From Limosilactobacillus oris (GTDB lineage: Bacteria > Bacillota > Bacilli > Lactobacillales > Lactobacillaceae): a stretch of 64,000 bases of DNA. The notes below the pieces were generated by a model. It searched no databases and had not been told where the DNA came from. It saw only the letters and a program-made list of their open reading frames with translations. The stretch is from contig NZ_CP104398.1 in NCBI RefSeq assembly GCF_025311495.1, forward strand, positions 1,674,001 to 1,738,000, written 5' to 3'. The translations under genes and the position numbers were made by a program. Positions 50,066 through 59,341 of the stretch are shown piece after piece (the stretch's first letter is position 1; each line of letters starts with the position of its first letter).

Positions 50066-51190
50066 ATGATAAGTGGACGTCTCCGCAATACGGAATATGT
50101 AATTAACCTGCGGGCACTCGGTGAAAATATCCAGGCCCAGAAAGCCGCCTTGCCAGCCGACAGCAAAATCTTAGCGGTTGTCAAAGCCAATGCTTACGGT
50201 CACGGTCTGGTACCGGTCGCTCAGGCGGCCCTCCGTGCTGGTGCCACTGGGATGTGCGTGGCAATCCTTGATGAAGCATTAGAACTGCGGGATAGCGGCT
50301 TAGACGTTATTACGCTGGTTTTAGGAATTACACCGGTCGAAGAGGCGAACGTCGCTGCTGAGGCAGGAGTTTCCCTGACCGTGGGTTCGCTAGATTGGCT
50401 GACCAAGTACCACCAGTTTGCCCGCCAGTTTAACTGGAAGAAGCCCCTCAAGATTCACCTGGCTGTCGATACCGGGATGGGGCGGATTGGCTTTACAAAT
50501 GTCGCCGAGTTTAACCAGGCCGTTAAGATCCTGCGGCGGTATCCTGAATTTGAATTCGAGGGGATGTTTACCCACTTTGCAACGGCGGACAGTGCTGACC
50601 ACACCTACTTTGATCGGCAATACGCGCGCTGGCAGAAATTTATTGAAAGCCTGGACGAGCTACCACAGTACACGCACATGGCGAATTCGGCGACCGGTTT
50701 GTGGCACCGCGACCAGATTACGGCCAACACGATCCGGATGGGGCTGTCGATGTACGGCTATAACCCGTCCGGAACTGACCTGCCGGAGGACTTGCACCTC
50801 CAACCGGTCGGGACGCTCCGTTCATCGATCAGCTTCGTAAAGAAACTGGCTGCCGGTGAGTCGGTTAGCTACGGGGCCACTTATACTGCGGAACACGATG
50901 AATGGTTGGCGACAGTGCCGATTGGCTACGCGGACGGCTATCCACGCTGCATGACCGGCTTCAAGGTACTGGTCGACGGGCAGTACTGTCCAATTGCCGG
51001 CCGGGTCTGCATGGACCAGATGATGGTTCGGCTACCGAAATACTACCCGGTAGATACTCCGGTCATCCTGATGGGCCGGTCCGGCGACTTGACAATCACT
51101 GCTGAGGAAATGGCCGACCAGGCTCAGACGATCAATTATGAGATCCTGACCAACTTTAATAACCGGATCCACCGAACTTATCACTATTAA
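50066..51190 (+). CDS. alr: Alanine racemase
   Basis: PLP enzyme converting L- to D-alanine for peptidoglycan and for the neighbouring dlt operon. The PLP lysine is K40 in VVKANAYGHG; the catalytic tyrosine is in SYGATYTAEHDEW; VPIGYADGYPR and RVCMDQMMV are family blocks. It has 374 residues. The ribosome-binding site is modest (GGGAAAG), with an extended -10 (TGATAAAAT, 50016-50024) upstream. mazF follows by 15 bases, as in the Bacillus alr-ndoA region. Confidence 0.96.
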   Translation: MISGRLRNTEYVINLRALGENIQAQKAALPADSKILAVVKANAYGHGLVPVAQAALRAGATGMCVAILDEALELRDSGLDVITLVLGITPVEEANVAAEAGVSLTVGSLDWLTKYHQFARQFNWKKPLKIHLAVDTGMGRIGFTNVAEFNQAVKILRRYPEFEFEGMFTHFATADSADHTYFDRQYARWQKFIESLDELPQYTHMANSATGLWHRDQITANTIRMGLSMYGYNPSGTDLPEDLHLQPVGTLRSSISFVKKLAAGESVSYGATYTAEHDEWLATVPIGYADGYPRCMTGFKVLVDGQYCPIAGRVCMDQMMVRLPKYYPVDTPVILMGRSGDLTITAEEMADQAQTINYEILTNFNNRIHRTYHY

Positions 51191-51205
51191 TAAAGGAGCG
51201 GGAAG

Positions 51206-51571
51206 ATGACGAGTAAGCGGGTAAAACGGGGCGAAATCTTTTATGCGGACCTCTCCCCGGTAATCGGGTCAGAACAGGGGGGCGTCCGGCCCGTACTGAT
51301 CTTACAAAATGACGTTGGTAACCATTACAGTCCGACGGTGATTGTGGCGGCAATTACCACTCAACTCCAAAAAAGCCGGTTGCCGACTCATGTATTCTTG
51401 CCCCACAAGGAAAGCTCCCTTGCACATAACTCGGTTATTCTCTTAGAGCAGGTGCGAACGATTGACAAGCAACGGCTGCAAGACCGGATTGCTAAGATCA
51501 GTCCGGCTAGGATGACCGCGGTGGACCACGCGCTCCAGATTAGTTTTGGACTGGTGAACAAGGAAAAGTAA
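51206..51571 (+). CDS. mazF: MazF/PemK-family mRNA interferase toxin
   Basis: Sequence-specific endoribonuclease toxin of 121 residues, close to Bacillus NdoA (EndoA). Typical parts: KRGEIFYADLSPVIGSEQGGVRPVLILQND, the IVAAITTQLQKSRLPTHVFL strand pair and NSVILLEQVRTIDKQRL. AAAGGAG precedes the ATG. It directly follows alr with no room for an antitoxin gene, unlike the Bacillus order alr-ndoAI-ndoA. A terminator follows. Confidence 0.93.
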   Translation: MTSKRVKRGEIFYADLSPVIGSEQGGVRPVLILQNDVGNHYSPTVIVAAITTQLQKSRLPTHVFLPHKESSLAHNSVILLEQVRTIDKQRLQDRIAKISPARMTAVDHALQISFGLVNKEK

Positions 51572-51575
51572 AACA

Positions 51576-51617
51576 AAACGTCCTAAATCAGCTGAAAAGC
51601 TGATTTGGGACGTTTGT
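51576..51617. terminator. Terminator between mazF and the CBS-ACT gene
   Basis: An 18-bp stem (51576-51593 with 51598-51615, one G-T pair) with a GAAA loop between convergent genes. Confidence 0.85.
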
Positions 51618-51659
51618 CGTTCAATGTGTGGCAGCTCATAGTGCCGCAAGACTCAGACT

Positions 51660-52298
51660 TTAATATTGGTGGTGGAGGTCTTCGACTTCGGCGACCTCAA
51701 AGCCCTTTTTTTGTAACCGGTGGACAATTTTTTCCATCTTATCGTGGTCCACGTCCGCTGGCAGGGTAAACAGAACCTGCTTCATCGCCGAGTGTTCTGG
51801 GTCAAATGACAGCACGTTGACGATTTGACAGTAGCGGGTGATTTCCTTACTGGCAGTCATCAGCGAGCCCCGTTCATCAGGAGTCGTGACCGTTAGTACA
51901 TAGCTGCCGTTGTTGACATTCCAGCCTGCCGCTAACATTCGGAGCATGCTGTGGTGAGTCAGGATGCCATAGAATTGGTTATTTTCATTCAGAACGGCAA
52001 TGTAGGGCAGGTCCCGCATGGCGAAGAAGACGGAAAAAAATGCTGAATTGATGGAAACAAACTTAGTGGCGTTTTTTAACAGGGCGGTCACGGGTTGGTG
52101 CATATCACCGCCGCGAGACTTGTGCCGGTATAGGTGCATCTTGTAAATGTTCCCCCGGAAAATCCGTCCGGACTTATCAAGGACGGGGACACAGCGGTAA
52201 CCGCTAGTCTCAAGAACTGTCAGTGCTTCTTCCAGGGTGGCCGTTTCCGGCAGGGTGGTCAGCTGGTCTTTGGTTTTAATCAGTGAGCTAAAAATCAT
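51660..52298 (-). CDS. CBS-domain protein with C-terminal ACT-like domain
   Basis: A CBS pair (residues about 5-130; TTLPETATLEEALTVLETSGYRCVPVLDKSGRI and FVSINSAFFSVFFAMRDLPYIAVLNENNQFYGILTHHSML) is followed by an ACT-like domain (YVLTVTTPDERGSLMTASKEITRYCQIVNVLSF). This layout matches the c-di-AMP-binding protein CbpA of Listeria; other CBS pairs bind AMP or ATP, so the ligand is inferred. It has 212 residues and no membrane segment. An AGGAG site lies before the ATG. Single gene, convergent with mazF. Confidence 0.8.
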   Translation of the reverse strand: MIFSSLIKTKDQLTTLPETATLEEALTVLETSGYRCVPVLDKSGRIFRGNIYKMHLYRHKSRGGDMHQPVTALLKNATKFVSINSAFFSVFFAMRDLPYIAVLNENNQFYGILTHHSMLRMLAAGWNVNNGSYVLTVTTPDERGSLMTASKEITRYCQIVNVLSFDPEHSAMKQVLFTLPADVDHDKMEKIVHRLQKKGFEVAEVEDLHHQY

Positions 52299-52429
52299 TA
52301 TACGAACTTCTCCTGCTTTGTATTAAGTGCATTAATCATCATACCATATCTTGGTAAAATATGAGAGAAAAATGAGAAAGAATTAAAGCGCTATGGGGTG
52401 AATTATTTTAGTTTGGCCTGCAGCTAGGG

Positions 52430-52480
52430 TATAATAAAGGAACCAATGCTGGACGGGGAACGCTCCCGTGCGGCCTTTTT
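52430..52480 (+). promoter_or_regulatory. pth leader: -10 element followed at once by a terminator-like hairpin
   Basis: TATAAT at 52430-52435 is followed by a GC-rich hairpin (52448-52457 with 52465-52474, one mismatch) and five T. The hairpin lies inside the expected leader of pth-mfd, so it would stop transcripts early unless overcome, suggesting attenuation. No -35 box of quality is seen. Confidence 0.5.
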
Positions 52481-52512
52481 GTATTCTTGACTGCGAAGGG
52501 ATGAATAATACG

Positions 52513-53073
52513 ATGAAAATGATTGTGGGTTTAGGAAACATTGGTAGCCGCTACGATGAAACACGTCACAACACGGGCTTTATGGTGGTTGACCAACTAG
52601 CGCGCGACTACCAGCTCGGCGCGTTTAGCCACCTCAAACAGGAGGCGGTTGCGGCGAGTGGAATCATTAACGGCGAAAAGGTGATGCTGGTTAAGCCAAC
52701 GACCTTTATGAACGATTCTGGTCGGGCAGTGGGCCCGCTGGTGGATTATTACGGTCTGGACCTTGCCGACCTGGTAGTCGTTAATGATGACCTGGACATG
52801 CCAGTTGGCCGGGTGCGGCTGAAAACCCATGGCGCTTCCGGTGGCCACAACGGCCTGAAGAGCATAATCAACGCACTGGGGACCAAGGACTTCAACCGGG
52901 TTAAACTTGGAATTGACCACCCCCAGCACGGGACGGTAGTCAGCCACGTTTTAGGCAAGTTCACGCCTGAAGAACGGCCACGGTTTGATGACGCGGTTGA
53001 ACGGGCTGAACACGCTTTGGAAGATTGGATTAAGGGCGAGGACTTCGCCCAGCTGATGAACGACTACAATTAA
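52513..53073 (+). CDS. pth: Peptidyl-tRNA hydrolase
   Basis: Releases peptides from dropped-off peptidyl-tRNA. The motif IVGLGNIGSRYDETRHNTGFMVVD has the catalytic His; KPTTFMNDSGRAV and the Asp in DDLDMPVGRVR follow; GGHNGLKSI is conserved. It has 186 residues. Of three in-frame ATG codons (52501, 52513, 52519), the second is preferred: GAAGGG abuts the first, and it gives the family N-terminus. mfd follows by 23 bases. Confidence 0.95.
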   Translation: MKMIVGLGNIGSRYDETRHNTGFMVVDQLARDYQLGAFSHLKQEAVAASGIINGEKVMLVKPTTFMNDSGRAVGPLVDYYGLDLADLVVVNDDLDMPVGRVRLKTHGASGGHNGLKSIINALGTKDFNRVKLGIDHPQHGTVVSHVLGKFTPEERPRFDDAVERAEHALEDWIKGEDFAQLMNDYN

Positions 53074-53096
53074 TTTAAAAGGGGGACAAGCGAGCG

Positions 53097-56000
53097 GTGC
53101 GGTTAACAAACTTTATTGAAAAATCACCCGAGTTTAAACGACTGCTCCAGCAACGGCAAGCGGCTAAACGGCAACTGGTGACTGGTATTTCGGGCTCGGC
53201 ACGGACGATGCTTTTGGCAGGGATGATTGAGCAGAGCCAGCAACCCGTATTGGCAGTGGTTGATAGTTTGACCCAGCTGGAAGAACTAGCTGATGACCTT
53301 AGCAACCTGTTGGGGGCCAACCAGGTTTACCAGTTTCCGGTTGAAGAGGTCCTTGCGGCCGAAGTGGCTACCAGTTCACCGAATTACCGCCTGCAACGGG
53401 TGCAAGCGTTGAACGCCCTAAACAGTCAGCGACCCGTCATAGTGGTGGCCTCGGTGGCCGGCCTGCGGCGGAATGTCGTTGCTCCCGCGTTCTTTGCCCA
53501 GGCAACCCTGAAAGTAACCGTTGGTGGAGAATTAGACCCGGAACGGGCCCGGCAGCAGTTGAGCGCAATGGGCTACCAGCTGCAAAAGATGGTTTTGCGT
53601 CCCGGCGACTTTGCCATCCGGGGCTCGATTATCGATGTTTACGCCCTGAACACTGATAACCCAGTCCGGATTGACCTGTTTGATACTGAGGTGGACTCCC
53701 TCCGCTACTTCGACGCCAGCACCCAGAAGAGTGTTGGCAACGTCGAGGAGGTAGAAATCCTCCCGGCGACCGACTTGATTCTGCCCCCGGCGGAATTCCC
53801 CCGGGTACAGGCGGCGGTGGACCAGCAGTTCAGCCAGCTCAATGCCAGTCTCCAAGCAGGGGATGAAGACCTTCTCCAGCAGGTTAACAACCGCTTTGTC
53901 CCATTGCTTACGGCACTAAACGAACACCGGCTTCCTAATGAAATGTTGGAATTCAGCGACCTTGTCTACCCAACTCGGCACTCGTTGCTTGACTACTTAG
54001 GGACGGAAGGCACGCTCTACCTGGATGACTATTCTCACTTGAAAGACCGCGCAGCAAAATTAGCTGACGAAGACCAGGGATGGCTGGAAGAGAAGGTGAA
54101 GTACCGCCAGCTAGCCAGCGTTCCGGCTCTAAGCAATGATTTGGCAGACTTAATCAAGGCAGACCGCCATGCCCAGCTTTTTGGAGCCCTGTTCAAGAAA
54201 GGGATGGGGGGCTTGCGTTTCAACCAGCTGGTTGAGCTGACTAGTCGGCCGATGCAGCGGTTCTTTGGACAAATGTCGTTGCTCAAAACGGAGCTGCAGC
54301 GGTGGACTGAGCAGGGACAAACGGTAGTTATTCTGGCGGATGGTAATAAACGTCGCCAGCAGATTGCCCGCACACTGGTTGATTTCGGTATCCCAGCGGT
54401 CGAAACGGGGACTGACCGGCTCCAGGTCAACACCGTCCAGCTGGTCGCTGCGAGCCTGAATAACGGCTTTGAGATGCCCGCGGCCGGCCTGGTTGTCATT
54501 ACGGAGGGGGAACTGTTCAAGCAGGTCAAGAAGCGGCGGCACCGGGCTCAAAAGCTGGCCAATGCGGAACGAATCAAGAGCTATACCGACCTCAAGCCGG
54601 GTGACTACGTGGTTCATGTCAATCACGGGATTGGTATCTTCAGCGGTATCAAGACGATGGAAGTTGATGGTGTTCACCAGGACTACATGATTATCAACTA
54701 CCGGAACAACGCGCAGATTTTTGTACCGGTGACCCAGCTTAACCTGGTCCAGAAGTATGTTTCTTCTGAATCCCGGCCTCCGCGAATTAACCGTCTTGGC
54801 GGCAACGAGTGGGCGAAGACGAAGCGGCGGGTAGAGTCAAAGGTGGAGGATATTGCCGACGAGCTCGTCGACTTGTACGCCAAGCGGGAGGCCGCCAAGG
54901 GCTATGCCTTCCCCGCGGATGACTACCTGCAAGCACAGTTTGATGCTAACTTCCCCTATAACGAAACCCGCGACCAGTTGCGGAGCATCAAAGAGGTCAA
55001 GCGGGACATGGAAAAGCCGCGGCCGATGGATCGCCTCCTGGTAGGGGACGTCGGCTACGGTAAAACGGAAGTGGCGATGCGGGCGATTTTTAAGGCCGTC
55101 ACGGGTGGCAAACAAGTCGCCTTTTTAGTGCCAACGACGGTGCTGGCCCAGCAGCACTTTGACACCCTGAGCAAGCGCTTTGCCGGGTTCCCGATAAAGA
55201 TTGCCTTGATGTCGCGGTTTAAAACCAACCAGGAATTAAAGGAAACCGACGCGGGGTTAGCGGACGGTAGTGTTGACATTGTCGTTGGTACTCACCGGAT
55301 CCTTTCCAAGGACGTTCAGTTTAAGGACCTAGGACTCGTAATCGTTGATGAAGAACAGCGCTTTGGGGTCAAGCACAAGGAACGGTTAAAGGAATTGAAG
55401 AATAACGTCGATGTCTTAACGCTGACGGCGACCCCGATTCCCCGGACGCTAAACATGTCGATGCTTGGTGTCCGGGACCTATCCGTCCTTGAGACGCCGC
55501 CAGCAGGCCGGTTCCCGATTCAAACCTACGTGATGGAGCAAAATGACGGAGCAATTCGGGACGGTATTACCCGGGAAATGAACCGGGGCGGCCAGGTCTA
55601 CTACCTGCACAACCGGGTCAACGACATTGAAGAAACGGTGCTGAAGTTGCAAAGCCTGGTTCCGGAGGCCCGGATCGGTTATATCCATGGCAAAATGAGC
55701 GAAAATGAGCTGGAGACGGTCCTGTATGACTTTATTCAGGGCAATTATGACGTCCTGGTGACCACCTCGATTATCGAAACCGGGGTCGATATTCCGAACG
55801 TCAACACCCTTTTCGTTGAAAATGCCGACCACCTGGGATTAGCCCAGCTCTACCAGATTCGGGGGCGGATCGGCCGGAGCAACCGGGTCGCGTACGCCTA
55901 CTTTATGTACCAGCCGAATAAGGTCCTAACGGAACAGGGAGAAAAACGGCTGGCCGCCATCCGGGACTTTACCGAGCTGGGGTCCGGTTTTAAGATTGCG

Positions 56001-56633
56001 ATGCGGGACCTGGCAATTCGCGGGGCCGGGAACATTCTTGGTAAGCAACAGCACGGGTTCATCGACTCTGTCGGCTATGATCTCTATTCTTCGATGCTGA
56101 ACGAGGCGGTTGCCCGCAAGCAGGGGAAGAAGCGGACGGCCCGGGCCAACACGGAGGTCGAACTCGGTGTGGAAGCCTACTTGCCGGATAGCTACGTTAA
56201 CGACCAGCGGCAAAAGATCGAACTCTATAAGGCAATTCGCCAGGCTCAGACGGCTGACGAACTACTTGAAATCCAGGGGGACCTGCTGGACCGCTTTGGC
56301 GATTACCCGGCCGCGGTTGGCAACCTCCTGCTGATTAGCAAATTGAAGCAGCACGCCGACGAAGCGATGATCGAGCAGGTTAAGCGGCAGCGGGACAACA
56401 TCCTGATTACCTTTACTCCTGCTGGTAGCCACTTAGTCAAGGCTCCCCAGATTATCAAGCTCCTGGCAAGGACAAAGTTTAAAGCGACCCTCGGGGAACA
56501 GGATGGCCAGTTGACGGTTCGGCTGGTGATTCAGCCGAAGATGACGCAAACGGACTGGCTAAACCAGTTACTGACTTTTCTCAGTGGCCTTAGTCAGGTC
56601 GTGGCGGAAGAAAACACACAGACGAGCAAGTAA
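53097..56633 (+). CDS. mfd: Transcription-repair coupling factor Mfd
   Basis: An 1178-residue ATP-dependent translocase that removes stalled RNA polymerase and recruits UvrA. Domains in order: UvrB-like N-terminal part (to about 350), the RNAP-interaction CarD-like domain (LKPGDYVVHVNHGIGIFSGI near 500), helicase motifs (LLVGDVGYGKTEVAMRA near 645, DEEQRF, LTATPIPRTL), second RecA part (GRIGRSNRVAYAYF), and the C-terminal D7 domain. GTG start after GGGGGAC. It is placed between pth and rqcP as in Bacillus. Confidence 0.97.
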   Translation: MRLTNFIEKSPEFKRLLQQRQAAKRQLVTGISGSARTMLLAGMIEQSQQPVLAVVDSLTQLEELADDLSNLLGANQVYQFPVEEVLAAEVATSSPNYRLQRVQALNALNSQRPVIVVASVAGLRRNVVAPAFFAQATLKVTVGGELDPERARQQLSAMGYQLQKMVLRPGDFAIRGSIIDVYALNTDNPVRIDLFDTEVDSLRYFDASTQKSVGNVEEVEILPATDLILPPAEFPRVQAAVDQQFSQLNASLQAGDEDLLQQVNNRFVPLLTALNEHRLPNEMLEFSDLVYPTRHSLLDYLGTEGTLYLDDYSHLKDRAAKLADEDQGWLEEKVKYRQLASVPALSNDLADLIKADRHAQLFGALFKKGMGGLRFNQLVELTSRPMQRFFGQMSLLKTELQRWTEQGQTVVILADGNKRRQQIARTLVDFGIPAVETGTDRLQVNTVQLVAASLNNGFEMPAAGLVVITEGELFKQVKKRRHRAQKLANAERIKSYTDLKPGDYVVHVNHGIGIFSGIKTMEVDGVHQDYMIINYRNNAQIFVPVTQLNLVQKYVSSESRPPRINRLGGNEWAKTKRRVESKVEDIADELVDLYAKREAAKGYAFPADDYLQAQFDANFPYNETRDQLRSIKEVKRDMEKPRPMDRLLVGDVGYGKTEVAMRAIFKAVTGGKQVAFLVPTTVLAQQHFDTLSKRFAGFPIKIALMSRFKTNQELKETDAGLADGSVDIVVGTHRILSKDVQFKDLGLVIVDEEQRFGVKHKERLKELKNNVDVLTLTATPIPRTLNMSMLGVRDLSVLETPPAGRFPIQTYVMEQNDGAIRDGITREMNRGGQVYYLHNRVNDIEETVLKLQSLVPEARIGYIHGKMSENELETVLYDFIQGNYDVLVTTSIIETGVDIPNVNTLFVENADHLGLAQLYQIRGRIGRSNRVAYAYFMYQPNKVLTEQGEKRLAAIRDFTELGSGFKIAMRDLAIRGAGNILGKQQHGFIDSVGYDLYSSMLNEAVARKQGKKRTARANTEVELGVEAYLPDSYVNDQRQKIELYKAIRQAQTADELLEIQGDLLDRFGDYPAAVGNLLLISKLKQHADEAMIEQVKRQRDNILITFTPAGSHLVKAPQIIKLLARTKFKATLGEQDGQLTVRLVIQPKMTQTDWLNQLLTFLSGLSQVVAEENTQTSK

Positions 56634-56647
56634 ATGGAGGAAATAAG

Positions 56648-56911
56648 ATGCGGTTAGATAAGTTTTTAAAGGTGTCACGGATCATCAAGCGGCGCTCGGT
56701 CGCTAAGGAAATCGCGGATCAGGGACGGATCCTCGTCAATGACCTGCCAGCGAAGTCCTCGACCAAGGTGAAGGCTGGGGACACGCTGACGATTAAATTT
56801 GGCAACAAGACGGAGACGGTTAAAATCAACCAGATTGTTGAGACAACTAAGAAAAGTGAAGCAGAGGATATGTACGAAATTGTCGATGAAACCTATGCAG
56901 AAGACTTTTAA
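56648..56911 (+). CDS. rqcP: S4-domain RNA-binding protein RqcP
   Basis: A small (87-residue) S4-domain protein (MRLDKFLKVSRIIKRRSVAKEIADQGRILVNDLPAKSS) of the Hsp15/YabO type. In Bacillus RqcP works with RqcH in ribosome-associated quality control, elongating Ala tails on stalled chains. The end is acidic. GGAGG precedes the ATG, 14 bases after mfd. Confidence 0.93.
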   Translation: MRLDKFLKVSRIIKRRSVAKEIADQGRILVNDLPAKSSTKVKAGDTLTIKFGNKTETVKINQIVETTKKSEAEDMYEIVDETYAEDF

Positions 56912-57016
56912 TGGATTTTTATAAAAAAATTGATAATTTTCCGGCTTGATATAGACAGTTGACGGGTAATCTTGCTATACTTAAATTATTATCAGTAAAT
57001 AAAGCGGGGGAAAGTT

Positions 57017-57373
57017 ATGTCAAGCCAGGGCGACAATAAGGTTTCACAGTTGGAAACACCATATGTGCACAAGTTTTCGGTTGATCAGCAAAAACGTCAG
57101 GTTCATATTAGGCGTTGTCAGCGAATTATGCTGGTCTTTTTGGTGATTTTTATCATTTTGGGAATCCAGATTTTCCAAAGCAAACGGACACTGGCTAAGG
57201 TCAACGGGAACATTGCCCAGTACCAGGCTAGTTTGCAAAGCCAGCGGAAAACCAGCCGGCAGCTCAAACAGCAAATTCAGCAGCTGCATGATCCGGAATA
57301 TGCGCAGCAGGTTGCCCGGGCTAAGTACAACTACTCGAAGAAGGGCGAAACTATCTATAATTTAGATAATTAG
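57017..57373 (+). CDS. divIC: Septum formation initiator DivIC (FtsB-like)
   Basis: Bitopic division protein of 118 residues: a cytoplasmic N-terminus, one membrane helix (about 40-56), an extracellular coiled coil (TLAKVNGNIAQYQASLQSQRKTSRQLKQQIQQL) and the DPEYAQQVARAKYNYSKKGETIY end that marks DivIC/FtsB. It forms a complex with DivIB and FtsL at the septum. An extended -10 (TGCTATACT, 56973-56981) lies upstream. The position between rqcP and the S1 gene is conserved. Confidence 0.93.
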   Translation: MSSQGDNKVSQLETPYVHKFSVDQQKRQVHIRRCQRIMLVFLVIFIILGIQIFQSKRTLAKVNGNIAQYQASLQSQRKTSRQLKQQIQQLHDPEYAQQVARAKYNYSKKGETIYNLDN

Positions 57374-57456
57374 TTCCTTTTTCGGAAGTGGGTATGGTAT
57401 ACTCAACTACAATTAATCACAAATTCTGGATGACTTGAGGAGGAACTATTAGTTTC

Positions 57457-57954
57457 ATGGCAATTGAAGTGGGAGCAAAGGTTTCCGGCAAGGTTTCGGG
57501 AATCACGAATTTCGGGGCGTTTGTCGATTTAGATGATAACCAAACGGGATTGGTGCATATCAGCCAAATCTCTGATAAGTATATTAAGGATGTTCATGAT
57601 GTCTTGGCTGTCGGCGATACCGTTACGGCTAAGGTAACCCGGGTTGGTGATGATGGGAAGATTGCCCTATCAATGAAAGCAGCCGCGCCACACGAACAAG
57701 AGGAAGAGCATGGCAGCCACCATCCTGAAAACAAGCACCACTTCCACCATGAAAACCGCCAGCATGATTTCCGCGGTCACCAAAGCAACTACCGGGGTGG
57801 CTTCGGCAATGGCGGCCACCATGGACATGGTCACCAGCACGAAGACTTTAATGACATGCTGGCTGGCTACCTCAAGGAAAGTGAGTCCCGCCTCTCAACG
57901 CTCAAGCGGCAAACCGACGGTAAACGTGGTGGCCGTGGCGGCCGGCGGAGCTAA
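57457..57954 (+). CDS. S1-domain RNA-binding protein with His-rich tail (YabR-like)
   Basis: Residues 1-75 form one S1 domain (GAKVSGKVSGITNFGAFVDLDDNQTGLVHISQISDKYI, LAVGDTVTAKVTRVGDDGKIALSMK). The rest, about 90 residues, is unusually rich in His, Gly and Asn (runs such as HHFHHENRQH and GGHHGHGHQHED) and ends in a basic GGRGGRRS. In Bacillus the homologue YabR occupies the same site before tilS. The His-rich part might bind metal; that is inference. AGGAGG precedes the ATG. Confidence 0.9.
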   Translation: MAIEVGAKVSGKVSGITNFGAFVDLDDNQTGLVHISQISDKYIKDVHDVLAVGDTVTAKVTRVGDDGKIALSMKAAAPHEQEEEHGSHHPENKHHFHHENRQHDFRGHQSNYRGGFGNGGHHGHGHQHEDFNDMLAGYLKESESRLSTLKRQTDGKRGGRGGRRS

Positions 57955-57958
57955 CACG

Positions 57959-59329
57959 ATGGTAAAACTTGAAGAACAGTTTAAGCGGCACCTGCAAAGG
58001 GGTCGCTTTTTTGATAAGAATGACCGGGTAGTGATTGCCGTTTCGACGGGGGTCGACTCAATGGCCCTCCTATCCCTGGTGACCTCCCTCCCCGCTTCGC
58101 TGCGGCCGGCAATCACCGTTGCCCACGTTAACCATGAGTTACGACGCCAAAGCCAGGAGGAGGAGGCATACCTTCGCCGCTATTGTCAGAAACACCAGCT
58201 CGCTTTGCTAGTAAAGCACTGGCCCCGGGCAACCCACCCCCAAACCGGCATTGAGGCGGCGGCCCGGCGCTTTCGTTACCAGTTTTTCGCGGAGGTGATG
58301 GCGGCGCGGCAAAGCCCCATTCTTCTAACGGCCCACCACCAGAATGACCTGGCGGAGACAATGCTGATGAAGCTGGTGCGGGGCGGCCAGCTCAACCAGC
58401 TAGTCGGTATTGAGGCGGTGCGTTCCTTTGCTGGCGGCCGCCTAGTCCGTCCCTTGCTGCCCTTTAGCAAGCAGCAACTGCGTGCCTATGCGGTGGCAAA
58501 GGGGATCCGCTGGTACGAGGATGCGACCAACCAGGATTTAACGATTAGTCGGAACCGTTATCGCTACCAGCTGCTCCCGGCACTGGAAAAGGAAAACCCG
58601 CGGCTCTTGCAACATCTGGCCAGCTACCACCAGCAGTTGGCTGCGCTGCTTGCCTGGCAGAACCAGGAAGTACAGGCACAGCTCGCTCAGGTTGCTGAGG
58701 GCAACCAGCTCCACTTGACCAGCTGGGAAGAGCTGCCGGAAGTTGCCCAGCGCTTGGTCCTTCAGCATTGGCTTGAACAGCGGCTGCCCGCTATCAAGCA
58801 GCAGTTAGTGGCCGAATTGATGGCCGGATTGAAAAATCACGTTGCCCCCCAGCAGTTCTGGGCCCTGCCAAATGGCTACCAACTGGTTAAGGATTACCAA
58901 TCTTGCCAACTTGTCCCTACTCAGAAAAATCACGGAAAAGGGCAAAATGGATTATCGACTGTGGTAGAATTGGGCCAATGGTACCGCGTCAGCGATCAGC
59001 GGGCCATCCGGGTCATAGCTGCCAAGGATGATACGGTTGGACAATCGTCGGGGCAGGAGATGTGGCTGGCCCCAGATCAGCTCCCCTTACGGTTGCGTTT
59101 GTGGCGGGCAGGGGATGCCCTGCGTTTGAAACAGGGAGGCCACCAGCTGGTCCGCCGGATTTTGATTGACCAAAAGGTTTCTAATTCTGCCCGCCAGGCG
59201 CAAGTGGTTCTTGTGGATGCCCATGACGAGCCGGTCTGGCTGGTTGGCCGCAAGTGGGCTTGGTTTACCCGCCCTGCCGATTACCGGCAGCGCTGGCGCC
59301 ACGTTTTAATTAGTATGAAAGAAGTGTAA
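57959..59329 (+). CDS. tilS: tRNA(Ile)-lysidine synthase TilS
   Basis: Modifies C34 of tRNA-Ile with lysine so that it reads AUA. The N-type PP-loop is VIAVSTGVDSMALL near residues 24-37, followed by VAHVNHELR and the AAHHQNDLAET-type block (LTAHHQNDLAETMLMKLVRGG). The C-terminal TilS domain ends in LVGRKWAWFTRPADYRQRW. It has 456 residues. The ATG at 57959 follows GGAG near the S1 gene stop; a longer frame that runs back through the S1 gene is ignored. Confidence 0.95.
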   Translation: MVKLEEQFKRHLQRGRFFDKNDRVVIAVSTGVDSMALLSLVTSLPASLRPAITVAHVNHELRRQSQEEEAYLRRYCQKHQLALLVKHWPRATHPQTGIEAAARRFRYQFFAEVMAARQSPILLTAHHQNDLAETMLMKLVRGGQLNQLVGIEAVRSFAGGRLVRPLLPFSKQQLRAYAVAKGIRWYEDATNQDLTISRNRYRYQLLPALEKENPRLLQHLASYHQQLAALLAWQNQEVQAQLAQVAEGNQLHLTSWEELPEVAQRLVLQHWLEQRLPAIKQQLVAELMAGLKNHVAPQQFWALPNGYQLVKDYQSCQLVPTQKNHGKGQNGLSTVVELGQWYRVSDQRAIRVIAAKDDTVGQSSGQEMWLAPDQLPLRLRLWRAGDALRLKQGGHQLVRRILIDQKVSNSARQAQVVLVDAHDEPVWLVGRKWAWFTRPADYRQRWRHVLISMKEV

Positions 59330-59341
59330 AGGAGACTTACC

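Noticed and set aside
57710-57958. N-terminal extension of tilS running back through the S1-domain gene
   Set aside because: Out-of-frame reading of the S1 gene; the ATG at 57959 starts the conserved TilS N-terminus.
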